Below, in pieces: positions 1-10,252 of a stretch of 64,000 nt of DNA. The notes under the pieces are model-generated. The model was not told where the DNA came from. It worked only from the letters and a program-made list of their open reading frames with translations, and searched no databases. Numbering within the stretch: the stretch's first letter is position 1; the number at the start of each line of letters is the position of its first letter. This stretch comes from Polytrichum commune. Taxonomy: Eukaryota; Streptophyta; Polytrichopsida; Polytrichales; Polytrichaceae. Position numbers and translations under genes: made by a program. Where the stretch lies: assembly GCA_950295325.1 (NCBI GenBank), contig OX485808.1, positions 14,510,501 through 14,574,500 of the forward strand, written 5' to 3'.

Positions 1-570
1 CAATCCTTTTACAAGGTAAGAAGGATTCATACATTACGACACACAAAAGGTCCGTTGCCCAATCATAAATCAATCCGTAAGGTAAAAACCTCACGTGTGT
101 AGCACCTTGTTGGGTCATGCTTAGCCTTTAGCCTTAACTTAGTAAGTTTCATGACACGGGGAACTTACTCCACTAAATATTGTATTTAGTATCACTTACT
201 ATTTGAAATTAGGCAATGCTATAACTACTTACTGTATTCTCATTCTTGGTTGTCAACAAAGGTCAAATTGGTTGTTTAAACATTATGGAACATCACCATC
301 TTTACTCGGTAAAGTTTTACATCAATAGTAAAAGAAAGCAATATGTAATTCCAAATAGTGAGTGACACAAAAAAAGCATGATATTTAGTGTAATTGTTTG
401 AATCTTGAGCAATGAACACTATATTCGTTAAATTGAGACTTTTTGGGCATTTTGAGACATTCACATAAATAAGAACAAGGATAAATGGAACACATATTGG
501 AGAAAGTTGTAAGATGCGAACACTTTGAAGCAGGTGTTTAGACCAAGAACCCCATAAATAACTCATATTT
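1..570. other. Intergenic, AT-rich
   Basis: No coding region can be supported here. Around 165-215 and 220-275 the DNA resembles a dispersed repeat seen again near 45.97-46.12 kb and 58.9-59.1 kb; the shared pieces include TATCACTTACTATTTG and GTGCTATAACTA-like words. The segment gives way to the degenerate palindrome repeats that start at about 577. Confidence 0.5.
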
Positions 571-576
571 GTGATG

Positions 577-796
577 GTTTAGGGTGGGCAATCCAAATCT
601 TAGACCACATTTAAGGGGAAACCTTAAAACATTCATATTATTGCACACAAAATATTAGAGCTTGTATGAATATGGTTTAGGTAGGGCAATCCAAACCATA
701 GATCTTATTGAAGGGTAAATATGTTAACCAATATAATATTGCATACAAAATATTCCAAACTCATATTTATGATGGTTTAGGTAGGGCAATCCAAAC
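577..796. repeat. Three tandem units with degenerate 22-mer palindromes
   Basis: Three roughly 99-bp units each contain a 22-bp word starting at 577, 675 and 775. Each word begins GTTTAGGTAG or similar and ends with CAATCCAAAC or similar. It has the same length and outer bases as the GTTTGGGTCG-arm palindrome that fills the rest of region 1, with about six to eight mismatches. I read these as old copies of that palindrome and as a possible left subterminal array of the element. The spacing and outer bases are seen directly; the relationship is an inference. Confidence 0.6.
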
Positions 797-962
797 CTTA
801 GACCATATGGAAGGGGAAATCATGTCTAACTTATATTATTGCAAAAAAAAACATACAAAGTGTGGCATGTAAAATGCATATCATGCTAACACCACACATC
901 CATTGGATAGTGCGACCCAAAATGTTCTTGCCTATGGCCCAAAACCCTACGCCTACTATGGC

Positions 963-1788
963 CTATCTAGCCTCGGATACTACCTCTTTTTCTTTTGCTT
1001 CATTTTCTTTTGTTTCTTTTTCTTTTTCCTCTTTTTCTTTTGCCTCTTTTTCTTTTGCTGCAGCTTCTTTTGCTCGCATTGCTTCAACATTCCTGAAAAT
1101 CTCCGCCCCGCGACTATAGCCATTCTTGGGGTGAACGCCATCAATAACACATTTTGGATTCCGTCGGCCGCCCGAATTATACGACGAAGAATTCGAATAC
1201 GATGAAGTGGACTGTCTTGCATTTCTGGTCATGGAGTAGAAACGCTCCAACTCGATGGACACACTAGCCCGCATAGGTTTACGGGTGGGAGCAACCTGCA
1301 ACGCGTCAATGCAAGAACACATGTGTTAGTTTAGGGAGGAAGACCCAAACGTGTCACACGTTCATTTTTTAAGTGCAAAATGATTGTAATGCGTGGATAA
1401 CCATGTTTTTTTTTTTGGGGGGGGGGGGGTTCACCTTGTCACCGGGGGCGTTCCCGTTGGAGTTGGCGAGGAGGGGCAAGGCATCCCGCAAAGGAATAGG
1501 AAGGGTGCCACTCCTCGTAGGCCGACCGTCCATCCGCAACCGTCGTTGAGGTGTAATATGGCCACCGGGTCGAGAGGGCGACGTCCGGACGCATTTGCGA
1601 TCTATGCCCTTTAGCGGCGACGGGGACGCAGATCGCCGGAAGATTCGCTTGGGTGGGGGGCTATCGACGACGCCGGCGTCAAGAGGCTCCTTGGAGTAGT
1701 CAATGGTTGACGCGGCGTCGTAAACGGTCTCGTAGAAGAAGCTCCCCAAGTCTGACTCGCTGACGATGTCAATCGAGGGCTCCAAACG
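963..1788 (-). CDS. Two exons for a basic, Ser/Pro-rich and Lys/Glu coiled-coil tail
   Basis: Two minus-strand exons, 1435-1788 and 963-1295, join in phase 0. The first follows a pyrimidine-rich stretch and CAG and ends AAG before GTGAAC. The second follows TTGCAG. They read RLEPSIDIVSESDLG, then a Ser/Pro/Arg-rich part, then a basic segment with a Ser/Tyr-rich stretch (SSYSNSSSYNSGG), and end in a Lys/Glu/Ala-rich helix of about 40 residues, probably a coiled coil. No ATG opens the first exon (the open frame begins at TTG), so it is more likely a downstream exon of the FCP1-containing gene just upstream than an independent gene. I could not find a phase-0 donor that links the two. The intron carries a degenerate 22-mer palindrome at 1329-1350. 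I do not recognise the family. Confidence 0.5.
1329..1350. repeat. Degenerate 22-mer palindrome in an intron
   Basis: The 22-bp word begins GTTTAGGGAG and ends AGACCCAAAC. It keeps the outer arms and exact length of the region-1 palindrome and lies in the intron between 1295 and 1435. Confidence 0.5.
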
Positions 1789-1897
1789 CTGGAGCCGAAA
1801 TTGGAACAAAACAAAACCCAAGGAAAAGGGGGGAGATAGAGCGCGTGAAAATCAAGATACATATGAAGTGTAAATTACACAAAATGGGCGGGCGCAT

Positions 1898-1918
1898 ACA
1901 CACACACACACACACACA
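1898..1918. repeat. (CA)n microsatellite
   Basis: About ten CA dinucleotides lie just downstream (minus strand) of the FCP1-like exon, between it and the coiled-coil tail exons. Confidence 0.85.
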
Positions 1919-1937
1919 TACAAACACACGTACTGTC

Positions 1938-2750
1938 TCAAATGAGCTTGTTAAATTTCGCGTGAGATAACAACTCTCTGTACAAATGGTCTCGTGGATC
2001 CAAGTATCTCTCGCCTATGGAATTATTCCTAACAAAATTGTTTACGGGAAGTCCGCTTCCCCAGAGCGCCTGGAGGTATTTACTAAGGTCTAACAAAAAT
2101 CGGTCCCGGACCTTCTCGACCGTCCACGTAGGGCACACTATGAAGTTGGCCGTCGGGTTCAACATGTTCTTTGCGGCGCTGTCGTCCACCATGAGCATGT
2201 TCTCGCGGGTGGGGCGGACGTCGTAGGGGACGCCTATCAAGGACGGTCGCTGGTCCCAAAAAATGGGCTTCAAGACCTTGAGATATTGGGGGGAAGCGGG
2301 GTTGTTTGGTTTTTTGACGACTTTGCCGTCCTGTGTGTACAATATTCTACAGGCTTCCTGTGCTAGGACCATGCAGGGGGGCTCGATGCCCTTGAAGATG
2401 AATTCCACGACGGCATTGGTGTTCTCGGCCTTCATGGAGCTCCACACGACCACCCACCATCGTTGCTGGGCGATCTGGAGGAAGGTCCGAAGCCACGGGC
2501 GGAGGTGAACTAGCTTGCTCTTTATGAACGTGGGCGGCCCGTCGTAATTAACGTCCTCGGGCTTGCAAAAGGGCATTGTGGGGGCCCTAGGGCAATGAAC
2601 GCACTGCACGAGGACACCGTTCAGGTCTAACACCAGGAATCGTTTCTTCGGCAGCGGGGGCGGGGCGGGTAAAACCGGGGGGGCCGCCGTGCTGCCTTCT
2701 CCGCTCTTTGGAGAAGAGCGTCGGGGAGCCGCTACGCTATGCTCCGAGCC
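1938..2750 (-). pseudogene. FCP1/SCP-type HAD phosphatase-like domain exon
   Basis: This minus-strand exon follows a good acceptor (ATCAACAG) and opens with a Ser/Pro/Ala-rich linker, then PKKRFLVLDLNGVLV. That is the HAD motif I of FCP1-like CTD phosphatases, with the nucleophile Asp kept and the second Asp replaced by Asn (DLNG). LVHLRPWLRTFL, then VVVWSSMKAENTNAVVEFI (motif II, SS) and NMLMVDDSAAK-type motif III with its DD pair follow in the expected order. The end, VRNNSIGERYLDP, resembles the usual C-terminus of NLI-interacting-factor-like proteins. The family dephosphorylates Ser/Thr on nuclear proteins such as the RNA polymerase II tail; the Asn would be expected to alter activity. 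Phase 0 at the acceptor fits the donor at 3260, so this is probably the C-terminal part of the ParB/methyltransferase-like gene. A separate captured host exon is the alternative. Confidence 0.7.
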
Positions 2751-3216
2751 CTGTTGATACGAGGGAGAGAAAACGGGGGCGACTTATGTCATGCTATGTC
2801 CAAACGAAGCATTAAGGAAACGAGTGTTCTTGGTGCAAACACAAAACCAATTGATTCATTTTGGAGGGGGGTGCAACAAGGGATACAAGAGAGACAAGAG
2901 CATACAAAATACATTCAAACACAATATACAAGTATATAGGAGTAAAAAATGGTGATTGTATTGTATACAATGCTCTATGTACATCTTGATTGGGGGGAGC
3001 CGCGTTGAACGATGCGTTCAAACTAGCCTAGTTCTACATCTAGCAAAATTTGAAGAGACGTTCCGCCGTGATGAAGACTTCGTCGCAAGCCGGGGTAGGT
3101 GGACGAACGAATGGTCGCTGGGGGTGACAAAGGGCACGAGTGCCGGGGGGGGGGGGGCGCGTAAGTTCGTCCTAGCTAGGGGACACGACCAAGGCAAGAA
3201 GACAAAGACCCATGGA

Positions 3217-3238
3217 GTTTGGGTCGACCGACCCAAAC
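3217..3238. repeat. 22-mer palindrome in intron 3
   Basis: Perfect 10-bp arms GTTTGGGTCG and complement surround the centre AC. It lies between the donor at 3260 and the acceptor at 2750. Confidence 0.9.
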
Positions 3239-3520
3239 TGAGTGGGGTCAGTGCATTACCTCGCCTTGGTCGTGCCTTGACGACGTTGATGCCGACATCG
3301 CGTGCGCTGCCCCACCTTTGTCACCGCCGCCTCCGACGACGACGTCAGCCGCAACCTGCTCCTGCAAAGGCTGATTGTCAGGCCTTTGTCCCAACCCAAC
3401 CTCCGCATGCGCATCATGCATTGGTTCATCGACTGGGTTAGGAGTAGAGGTATCACCAGGCCCTTGCGGGCCTTCAACATCTAACATGGGCTCGTCCACC
3501 GGGGTCTGGTCGGGGACGGG

Positions 3521-3611
3521 GTTTGGGCCGGCCGACCCAAACCCTGCTGCTTGGCGAGCGTCGCTCTGGGACGCTGCAACGTCGGCACTGTTTGGGTTGG
3601 ACGACCCAAAC
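3521..3611. repeat. Two 22-mer palindromes within exon sequence
   Basis: Copies start at 3521 (one arm changed to GTTTGGGCCG) and 3590 (GTTTGGGTTG arm). They lie inside the Pro/Gln-rich exon of the ParB/methyltransferase-like gene and are translated as VWVGRPK- or FGSxxPN-type peptides, depending on frame. Because 22 is not a multiple of three, a simple insertion here would shift the reading frame. Confidence 0.8.
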
Positions 3612-4795
3612 ATGTGGGGGTCGTCCCGCTAGTGGTGTGGGGGCGAGAGGATGGGAGGCCGGAGCGGCGGGGGCGCCAACGAGCTGGACGCTCCGGGGAC
3701 GCGCCAAAGGTTGGGGTCGTCCACCTGCTAGACGGGCGTGCGGCTGCAGCAACTGTGCGAAGCTGAAGGAATGCTGCAGCGTGGGCCGCGGGGCGATATC
3801 CTGTGGCGGGAAGCCTGCGGGCAAGTGCGGGAATGAACTCGGGGGAGCCATCACCAATCCCTGCGCCAGCATGCCCTGGATCACTTGCGTGATGAGCTCC
3901 GCTTGGGACGGAGGTTGGGCCATCGCCCTTTGCCGCTCCTGCTCCAACAGGAGAGCCCTCAACTCCGCGACTTCGTTGCGGACCGAGGGTTCCTCGGCGG
4001 CAGCCCTCTGCAGTCGCACACGCTGCTCCTCGTCTCGGAGCATTTTTGCGTTCGCCTCCTCCACGGTGAGGACCTCCGGTTTCACCCTCACATTCCCGGC
4101 GAACGCTCTGGGGGAGGCAGGATCCGACCTCAGCCTCTTGGCGAGTTCCATGTCGTCCTCGTCCTCTGAGCTTATTGCGATCGTCTCCTCCACCGCATAG
4201 TCGCCGTACAGCTTCTTCCCCTTCATCCTTCTCCGCTCCCTGAAGGTGGCTGTCGCGTCCCTCGAGTACATGTCTTTCGCGTCGTCCACCGTCAACGCGG
4301 GTACCAGCCTGCTCTACGGCGTGGCAGCCCACATGGCCTTCTTCCGCTGAGGGGCCTCGGATTCTTGAGTGAATCCTGTTGCCCCTTCCTCCACCTCCCC
4401 CTCCACTTTCTCTGCTTCCTCCTCCTCCTCCTCCCCCTCCTCCCCAACCTCGCCACCTGCTCCCATCGACGGATTGTCCGGATGCAACCCGATGAGCGGC
4501 TCTGGCAATTGAACGGGGGCACGCATGGCGAATTCACCCGGGTTGATTCGCCTCGCCATATCCAAAGGATTCTCGCCCCCCTCGACTATCTCTTCAACGT
4601 AGGATCCGGGTATCCAGTCGAGGATGTCCATTTTCTTGGCCAGTGCCTTCTGGGTCCTGTAAAATTGAACATCGGCATCCTCCACATAGGAGTAGATGTT
4701 CAACCCAGACATCTGCACAATCCAAATCAATAGTATTAGTATCAACTAATGAAGAGTAAGGAAAAATGACATCCAAAACAAAATAAGAATAGTTA

Positions 4796-4888
4796 GTTTG
4801 GGTCGAGCGACCTAAACTAGGGGATGCACAGTTTGGGTCGAGCGACCCAAACTATGTTTGCCCCTAGTTTGGGTCGCTCGACCCAAAC
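4796..4888. repeat. Three 22-mer palindromes in intron 2
   Basis: Copies start at 4796, 4831 and 4867 (spacing 35 and 36 bp), with centres AG, AG and CT. All lie within the intron bounded by the donor at 4923 and the acceptor at 4712. Confidence 0.9.
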
Positions 4889-6316
4889 CGTCCATATAGG
4901 GCCTTCAGGGTTCTTTGCTTACCATTACTGCAAAAATTGGTTTGGATCCCCCGAAAACGTTGAAGATGCAGTCCCCTCTCTTGGTGAGGGTCCTCATCAT
5001 CCGCAGGTAGAACTCCATGCGCAGCTCATCCGCGGGGTAGTTGGCGTACTTTGCCTCGTCATACAAGCTCCTGCTGGTACCCAACCCTTCTTGGACTTGG
5101 AAGAGTTTTTCCATCCTGGCTATAGGATGGTTGGGCACCTTAAGTAGATCAGCTTTGTACACGAAGTACAAGCACAACACGTTGACGATCTTCGTCTTCT
5201 TGTCTTTCAACGTGCTATACGCCCCCTCCACCGGTGCAGCAACGTAGTGAGATTTCGAGACGGCATACTCCGGCTGCAATTTGCGCACGATCTCGTAAAC
5301 CTGCTCTGCCCTCCTGTCCTCGACAATCCAGAGCCAGACGTCGACCTCCCTGAATTTGGGGCTCGCGTAGTCCACGAACTTCGACAAGAAAGGATCGTAA
5401 AAAGGGGTGCTCATAGTCCCCTCGAATGAGGCTCCATGGATATTCCTGAAGTCTATCATTCCGAAGGGGAAGCGGTCCCCGGCTTTAGTCCTGATCGCCT
5501 TCCTGGACTCAGAGCCCGGCCAACCTTGGATCCTGAGAGGCTCGACGGTGACCATGTTGAATTGCGCATCGCCTTCGAAACTGACGATCTTCTTCTCCTT
5601 TATGAAGTTGGAGAAGGCCCGCGCTGAGTGTTCGGGAAGCACCCGGTTCCTCCCCCCCTTCACGAGCTTGGATCTGAGGAAGTCGTCTCCCGCCTCCCTC
5701 ATGAGTGCCGCCATGGACGCACTGGTGAATTTATATTCGGCTTTGAAGGCCCTCCAGTGCGCCTCTTGGACCTCCCCGTCCACGATGAGCTTCTTCTCAG
5801 GCACCAGCTTGTGCAGCTCCTGGACGATGGTCGTCTTCTTCTTCCTGTTCTCCGTCCATTCCTTCATGGTGTAGCATGAAGGGACAAAGATCTTGGGTTT
5901 GGTGAAGACGATCTTAGGGTGGACCCAACATCTCTTCGCCGTCGTCTCCACGTGTATGATGTGGGACGCCGTTTTTCCCATCTCTGTCTCGGAAAGACCT
6001 TGAAGCGCTCTGAAGAACTCCCTCACCAGAGGCTTCATTTGCTTGAAGCGCGTAGTCTGGTTGAAGAGCATGCCGGTGTCGGGGTCCATAAGGTCCCCCG
6101 TCTCGTGTTTCTCAAAAACACTCCTCCATTTTCCCCACACGGAGTCGGACGCGGTGATCAAATATATTTCTCCTCGCAACTCGTTATACTTTTTTTGCTT
6201 GTGGCTAGCATTGTCTATCGAGGAGAATTTATTGATCATCTGATATTTGAAATCCTGCACACGTAGCCAACAATTCATGTTAGACAACATCTCATGGAAT
6301 AACAAATGTAACAGCA

Positions 6317-6452
6317 GTTTGGGTCGATCGACCCAAACTATAAACCTGGTAAAGACAACAAAGCCATGCAAGAGTTTGGGTCGACCGACCCAAACTATGA
6401 AATTGTTGAAGACAATAAAACAATGAAAGAGTTTGGGTCGGTCGACCCAAAC
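6317..6452. repeat. Three 22-mer palindromes in intron 1, exact 57-bp spacing
   Basis: Copies start at 6317, 6374 and 6431, with centres AT, AC and GT. The spacers between them are similar (ACTATAAACCTGGT..., ACTATGAAATTGTT...). They lie within the intron between the donor at 6461 and the acceptor at 6254. Confidence 0.9.
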
Positions 6453-7950
6453 ATACTCACCTCCCATTTGGGGTTCTTATCTTTAGCATTCTCCCTTTCC
6501 CTGGGAGGCCTGCCATAAAACTCCCACACCTCCCTCGAGGCCATGATGTTTCTGATCCACGATGCCTGATAGGCCCTCTTTTTGTTCCCCATGTTGAAGA
6601 ACCTGGAGATGTCGCTGAGGACCGTCTCGTTGTCCGACCAAACCACCAATGCCTTCCAAACTTTTAGTTTCTCCTTCTGGTTGTTCGGGTCGTTCCACTT
6701 GGTCATCAACTGGATTTTTTTTTATGCCTCCACACTGTGCTGCCCGTCAATCAACCAAAAGTCTCCTTTGGAAATTGTCGGCCACATATCAGGCGTCGGC
6801 ATTCTCTTCAACCCTTGTGGCATGACAACAATCGTCTGCCTGTCGTCCTTGAACTGCCCGCCCACGATTTGAGCGACCATCCAGTCGACGTAGGCGTCCT
6901 CCTTGGCTCGGACACATTTCTCAGGTGGCGCAAGGTGGCACTGCGCAATGTTGACCTCGAACTTGAAGTCCCTGCCCATGAAGAAGCAGTGCAGGCATTT
7001 TGTTTCGAAGTTGGTGTTTATTTTTTGTATTTCGCCTGAATCCACCTCCTGGCCAGGCTTCGGCATCCGGAGCACCGGGGAAACAGGCTCGTCAGTCATC
7101 ACCGATGACTCTCTTCCCCTTTTGAAAGGGGTCGTTTGACGGCTTGTTGATGGCGTTGGCGTCTCGCTGTCAGCCAGCGTTGTTGTAGTACTTGTCCGTC
7201 TCGACTCTACAGGGACCGCCCGCGGTTTCCTCACAGTTTGTGGTCTTGAGGACCCTGCGCCTTCTTCCGTCGTTGCCTTCCGCCTCACAGGCTGCTGTGT
7301 CTTGGGTTTGCTTTGCAACGCCTTGTTTAGAACCGTGATGGCCTGTTTTAACTTCATGAACCTGCTCGCAACCTTCGTGTTGGTTACACTGCCATCTATG
7401 AATATGGCCTCCGGTTGTATGGTTTCAGGGTCGACGCAGGTCTCCTTGGCGTACATGGGGTCGAAGGGCTAGGAGAACTGGTGCATGAACAAGTGGACGT
7501 TCTGCACGGCGGAGTTCTCCAGTATGACGTCTACGTAGTCCCCGAGGGACTGGACGGACGCAACCTCCCATCCCGTCAGCGTTGCCCAGGTGTGCTGCTC
7601 GTGGGTCCCCACCTTCACCACGAATAGCAGCTTGAACATGGATGCCTTCACCACCTGAACGGACCATGCCAAAACGACGCCATCTTTTGGGACGTAAGAA
7701 TCGTCCTGTGGAGTTTCATACTCCTGCCAAAGGTGGTCTGGCGCGAGCATGAACCACCTTTCACCTGGTCTCTTTTTAGGGGCCATCTGCAATCCAAGAA
7801 ATCGAAACTGTGAGTTTCGGTCGATCAACCCAAAGTATTGCAATGTGCATTTAACATTTGGAGGATTGACCCAAACATTACTTAATTTTCAAAGTCATTT
7901 TAAAAGATCTTTTAGATTTTAAAGTGCGGTTTAGGTGGTCACCCTGCAAT

Positions 7951-8750
7951 GTTTGGGTTGAGCGACCCAAACATGATGAGGCTGCAAATTTAGGTAGTTT
8001 AACCCATTCATTTCAGACTACAATGTTTGGGTCGAACGACCCAAACATTTACTTAATTTTTAAAGTTCTTTTATATTTTACAATGTGGTTTGTTCTTCTC
8101 CCTGTAATGTTTGGGTCGAGCGACCCAAACATGATGAGGCTGCAAATTTAGGTAGCTCAACCCATTCATTTCAGACTGCAAAGTTTGGGTCGAACGACCC
8201 AAACATGTACTTAATTTTCAATGTTCTTTTATATTTTACAATTTGGTTTAGTTCTTCTCCCTGTAATGTTTGGGTCGAGCGACCCAAACATGTTAGGCTG
8301 CAAATTTAGGTAGCTCAATTCAATCATTTCATACTGCAATGTTTGGGTCGAACGACCCAAACATTTACTTAATTTTCAAAGTTCTTTAATATTTTACAAT
8401 GTGGTTTGTTCTTCTCCCTGTAATGTTTGGGTCGAGCGACCCAAACATGATGAGGCTGCAAATTTAGGTAGCTCAACCCAATCATTTCAGATTGCAATGT
8501 TTGGGTCGAACGACCCAAACATTTACTTAATTTTCAAAGTTCTTTAATATTTTACAATGTGGTTTAGTTCTTCTCCCTGTAATGTTTGGGTCGAGCGACC
8601 CAAACATAATGAGGCTCCAATGTTTGGGTCGCTCGACCCAAACAAGAGGCTGCAATGTTTGGGTCGAACGACCCAAACATTTAGTTCATTTTAGGCTGCA
8701 ATTCAAATATTTATTATATTTTAATATGAGTTTGGGTCGTCTCCCCAAAC
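7951..8750. repeat. Dimeric array of 22-mer palindromes, 158-bp period
   Basis: Twelve copies start at 7951, 8025, 8109, 8183, 8268, 8341, 8425, 8499, 8584, 8622, 8657 and 8730 (the last is degenerate). Copies alternate: those at 7951, 8109, 8268, 8425 and 8584 have centre AG, and those at 8025, 8183, 8341, 8499 and 8657 have centre AA. Each series has a 157-159 bp period. Spacers contain GGCTGCAAATTTAGGTAG and ACTTAATTTTCAAAGTTC. An extra copy at 8622 (centre CT) splits the last unit. The array lies just upstream of the ParB/methyltransferase-like gene, so it may be its promoter side, an element end, or both. Two more degraded copies may lie at about 7812 and 7856. Confidence 0.92.
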
Positions 8751-9239
8751 TACTGTGTTTCCATATGCATGTTTAATGCTTCGGCAACATATACAATGCT
8801 TATGCATTGTATATGTAACAGGAACCTAAAGGGAATGATGCAAATTGTGTGCACTGATGCAAATTGCTTACCTTGTCTTTCAAACTCTTGAAAGCTGCTC
8901 TCACAATCTGCTTCTTAGAACCAGACTCAAAAACTCTGTTGTGGCACTAAAGAACAACTCTCACAAAGACCTCAGAAACACAATGAATCTCTCAAGCACC
9001 CTAAAACTTTCTCACAAACCCCCTGAATCTTGCAAACTCAGGCCTAATTTGAAAGACCTCTACCTTTCTATCACACTTGACCGTGCTCACTTCTACTCAA
9101 TCTAAAATCACTCCATGCATGAAATTTACAAAACAAGTAAGGAGTTCAACACAATAAACCGCTCCGAACTCACTCAAAGCTAACACTCTGGACCAAGAAG
9201 AGAGAATAACAAGAGGAAGACAATAACAAGAGGAATAGA
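8751..9239. other. No gene recognised
   Basis: Moderately AT-rich DNA with many CTC/CAC words (TGAATCTCTCAAGCACCC and similar). It has no domain, splice pattern or repeat partner that I can identify within the window. Short open frames here do not look coding. Confidence 0.4.
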
Positions 9240-9720
9240 ATGAGAGAAGAGGAGGAGAGGAATGAAGGAGAAAGAAGAATGAAGGGAAGCGGCGCGACCA
9301 AGACAAAAGCAAAAGGTGCGAAAGGAAGCGCTTGGCACGGCGCTATGGAAAGCGGCGGCGGCGTTTCCAACAGCGGCGCTTGGCGCGGAGGAAGAGAGGA
9401 AGAAAAAGAGAGAAAAAAAAAAAAGGAGGGGAGAGAAGGAGAGAGCGGAAGGGGTCACCCTAAACCCTCGAATCCGGGCCATTTGATTGCGCCGGGCCCA
9501 TCAACGGCTCAGAAGCCTCGCGGGCCAACACCCTGCCAGGTGTCGACACCTCCTTGGTTTAGGTGGTTGCCCGCGAGGCTTGTGGTGTTGACACCTGCCA
9601 CCCTAGGTAGATTGCCTTCCTGGTTGTCCTTGCCCCTAGGTGCGGGACATAGGAGGGCCGGCGCCTCTCTTGGCCGCCCGGCCCCGGCCTTCTAACCCGC
9701 TATTCATTAGCGGCAATTCA
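9240..9720. other. GA-rich then GC-rich segment with small hairpins
   Basis: A purine-rich tract (GAGGAGAGGAATGAAGGAG style) is followed by GC-rich DNA. An inverted pair, GCCTCGCGGG near 9515 and CCCGCGAGGC near 9571, could form a hairpin. CCGCTATTCATTAGCGG at about 9698-9714 is a second perfect hairpin with 6-bp arms. The composition is sharply different from both flanks, which suggests a separate insertion or a CpG-rich regulatory piece. No gene is recognised. Confidence 0.4.
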
Positions 9721-10230
9721 ATACCACTCAAAAACCTACGTGGACTAAGGTATTCCACAAAATTAACACCATCGCCAACTCATATTTTAATGGTGTTCAA
9801 TTGAATGATCACCCGTTGGAATTGATAACATCGTAGAATGTAGCCATTATCGTTTTGGTGTATGAATAATGTAATTTATGGAATCATATGAGAGTGTTAC
9901 AAAGTCTAAGAGGAGTAAATCATAATTATATTGCAATCCACAAAGGCAATTACATGGTGCAATAATATAAATATGGTAACCATTCACATGGTTAACAGTT
10001 TAGGATTATGTATTGTAATTTATATGATAGTTGTTGGTAGAGGACAATGCTCTAGTCTATAATGGATACCCTAACAAGTAGCATTAGAGTGAACATTAAT
10101 ATATGTACTTAGAAGTTCACATTTGAAGTACATGGGAGAAACAAATGATTACAAATGTATCTACTGCAACCCCATGGAGTTCACATATCATATGAAGTCA
10201 TTTAAACATTCAGTTTGATGTTTGATGATG

Positions 10231-10252
10231 CCTAAACCCTAAACCCTAAACA
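10231..10252. repeat. Interstitial plant telomere repeats
   Basis: Three consecutive CCTAAA(C) units, the Arabidopsis-type CCCTAAA telomere motif. The run is too short to be a telomere. It may mark a repaired break or simply be chance in a promoter (telo-box). Confidence 0.6.

Larger units (their letters stand above)
3260..7786 (-). pseudogene. ParB-like / beta-class DNA methyltransferase-like multi-exon gene (decayed)
   Basis: Three minus-strand exons (6461-7786, 4923-6254, 3260-4712) have GT-AG borders, all in phase 0. The ATG lies directly after an acceptor at 7786. Exon 1 has a Ser/Thr/Pro-rich linker with an RKPR hook-like motif, then a ParB/sulfiredoxin-fold signature: VDWMVAQIVGG, RQTIVVMP and, 40 residues on, GDFWLIDGQHSVEA (ParB box, usually IDGxHRxxA). 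Exon 2 runs to GDCIFNVFGGSKPIFAVM, matching the C-terminal SAM-binding motif I (DPFxGSGTT-like) of beta-class N4/N6 DNA methyltransferases. The next exon continues SGLNIYSYVEDADVQFY, like their motif II (Gly, acidic, Tyr). A DPPY-type motif IV is not obvious. Exon 3 then has an acidic stretch, a coiled coil (VRNEVAELRALLLEQERQR) and a Pro/Gln-rich linker. ParB-methyltransferase pairs are known from phages and bacteria; this version has plant-type introns. The copy carries about three in-frame stops, so I call it a pseudogene. The function is inferred from motifs only. Confidence 0.65.

Noticed and set aside
862-1222. Plus-strand Phe/Ser-rich and minus-strand Lys-rich frames
   Set aside because: They are shadows of the Lys/Glu coiled-coil exon at 963-1295.
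3018-3484. Several 70-160 codon frames on both strands
   Set aside because: They come from GC-rich sequence and the open palindrome at 3217; only the exon ending at 3260 has a splice site and compatible phase.
9695-9714. Helitron 3' end (hairpin CCGCTATTCATTAGCGG)
   Set aside because: No CTRR terminus follows at the usual distance and no partner 5' end is visible.
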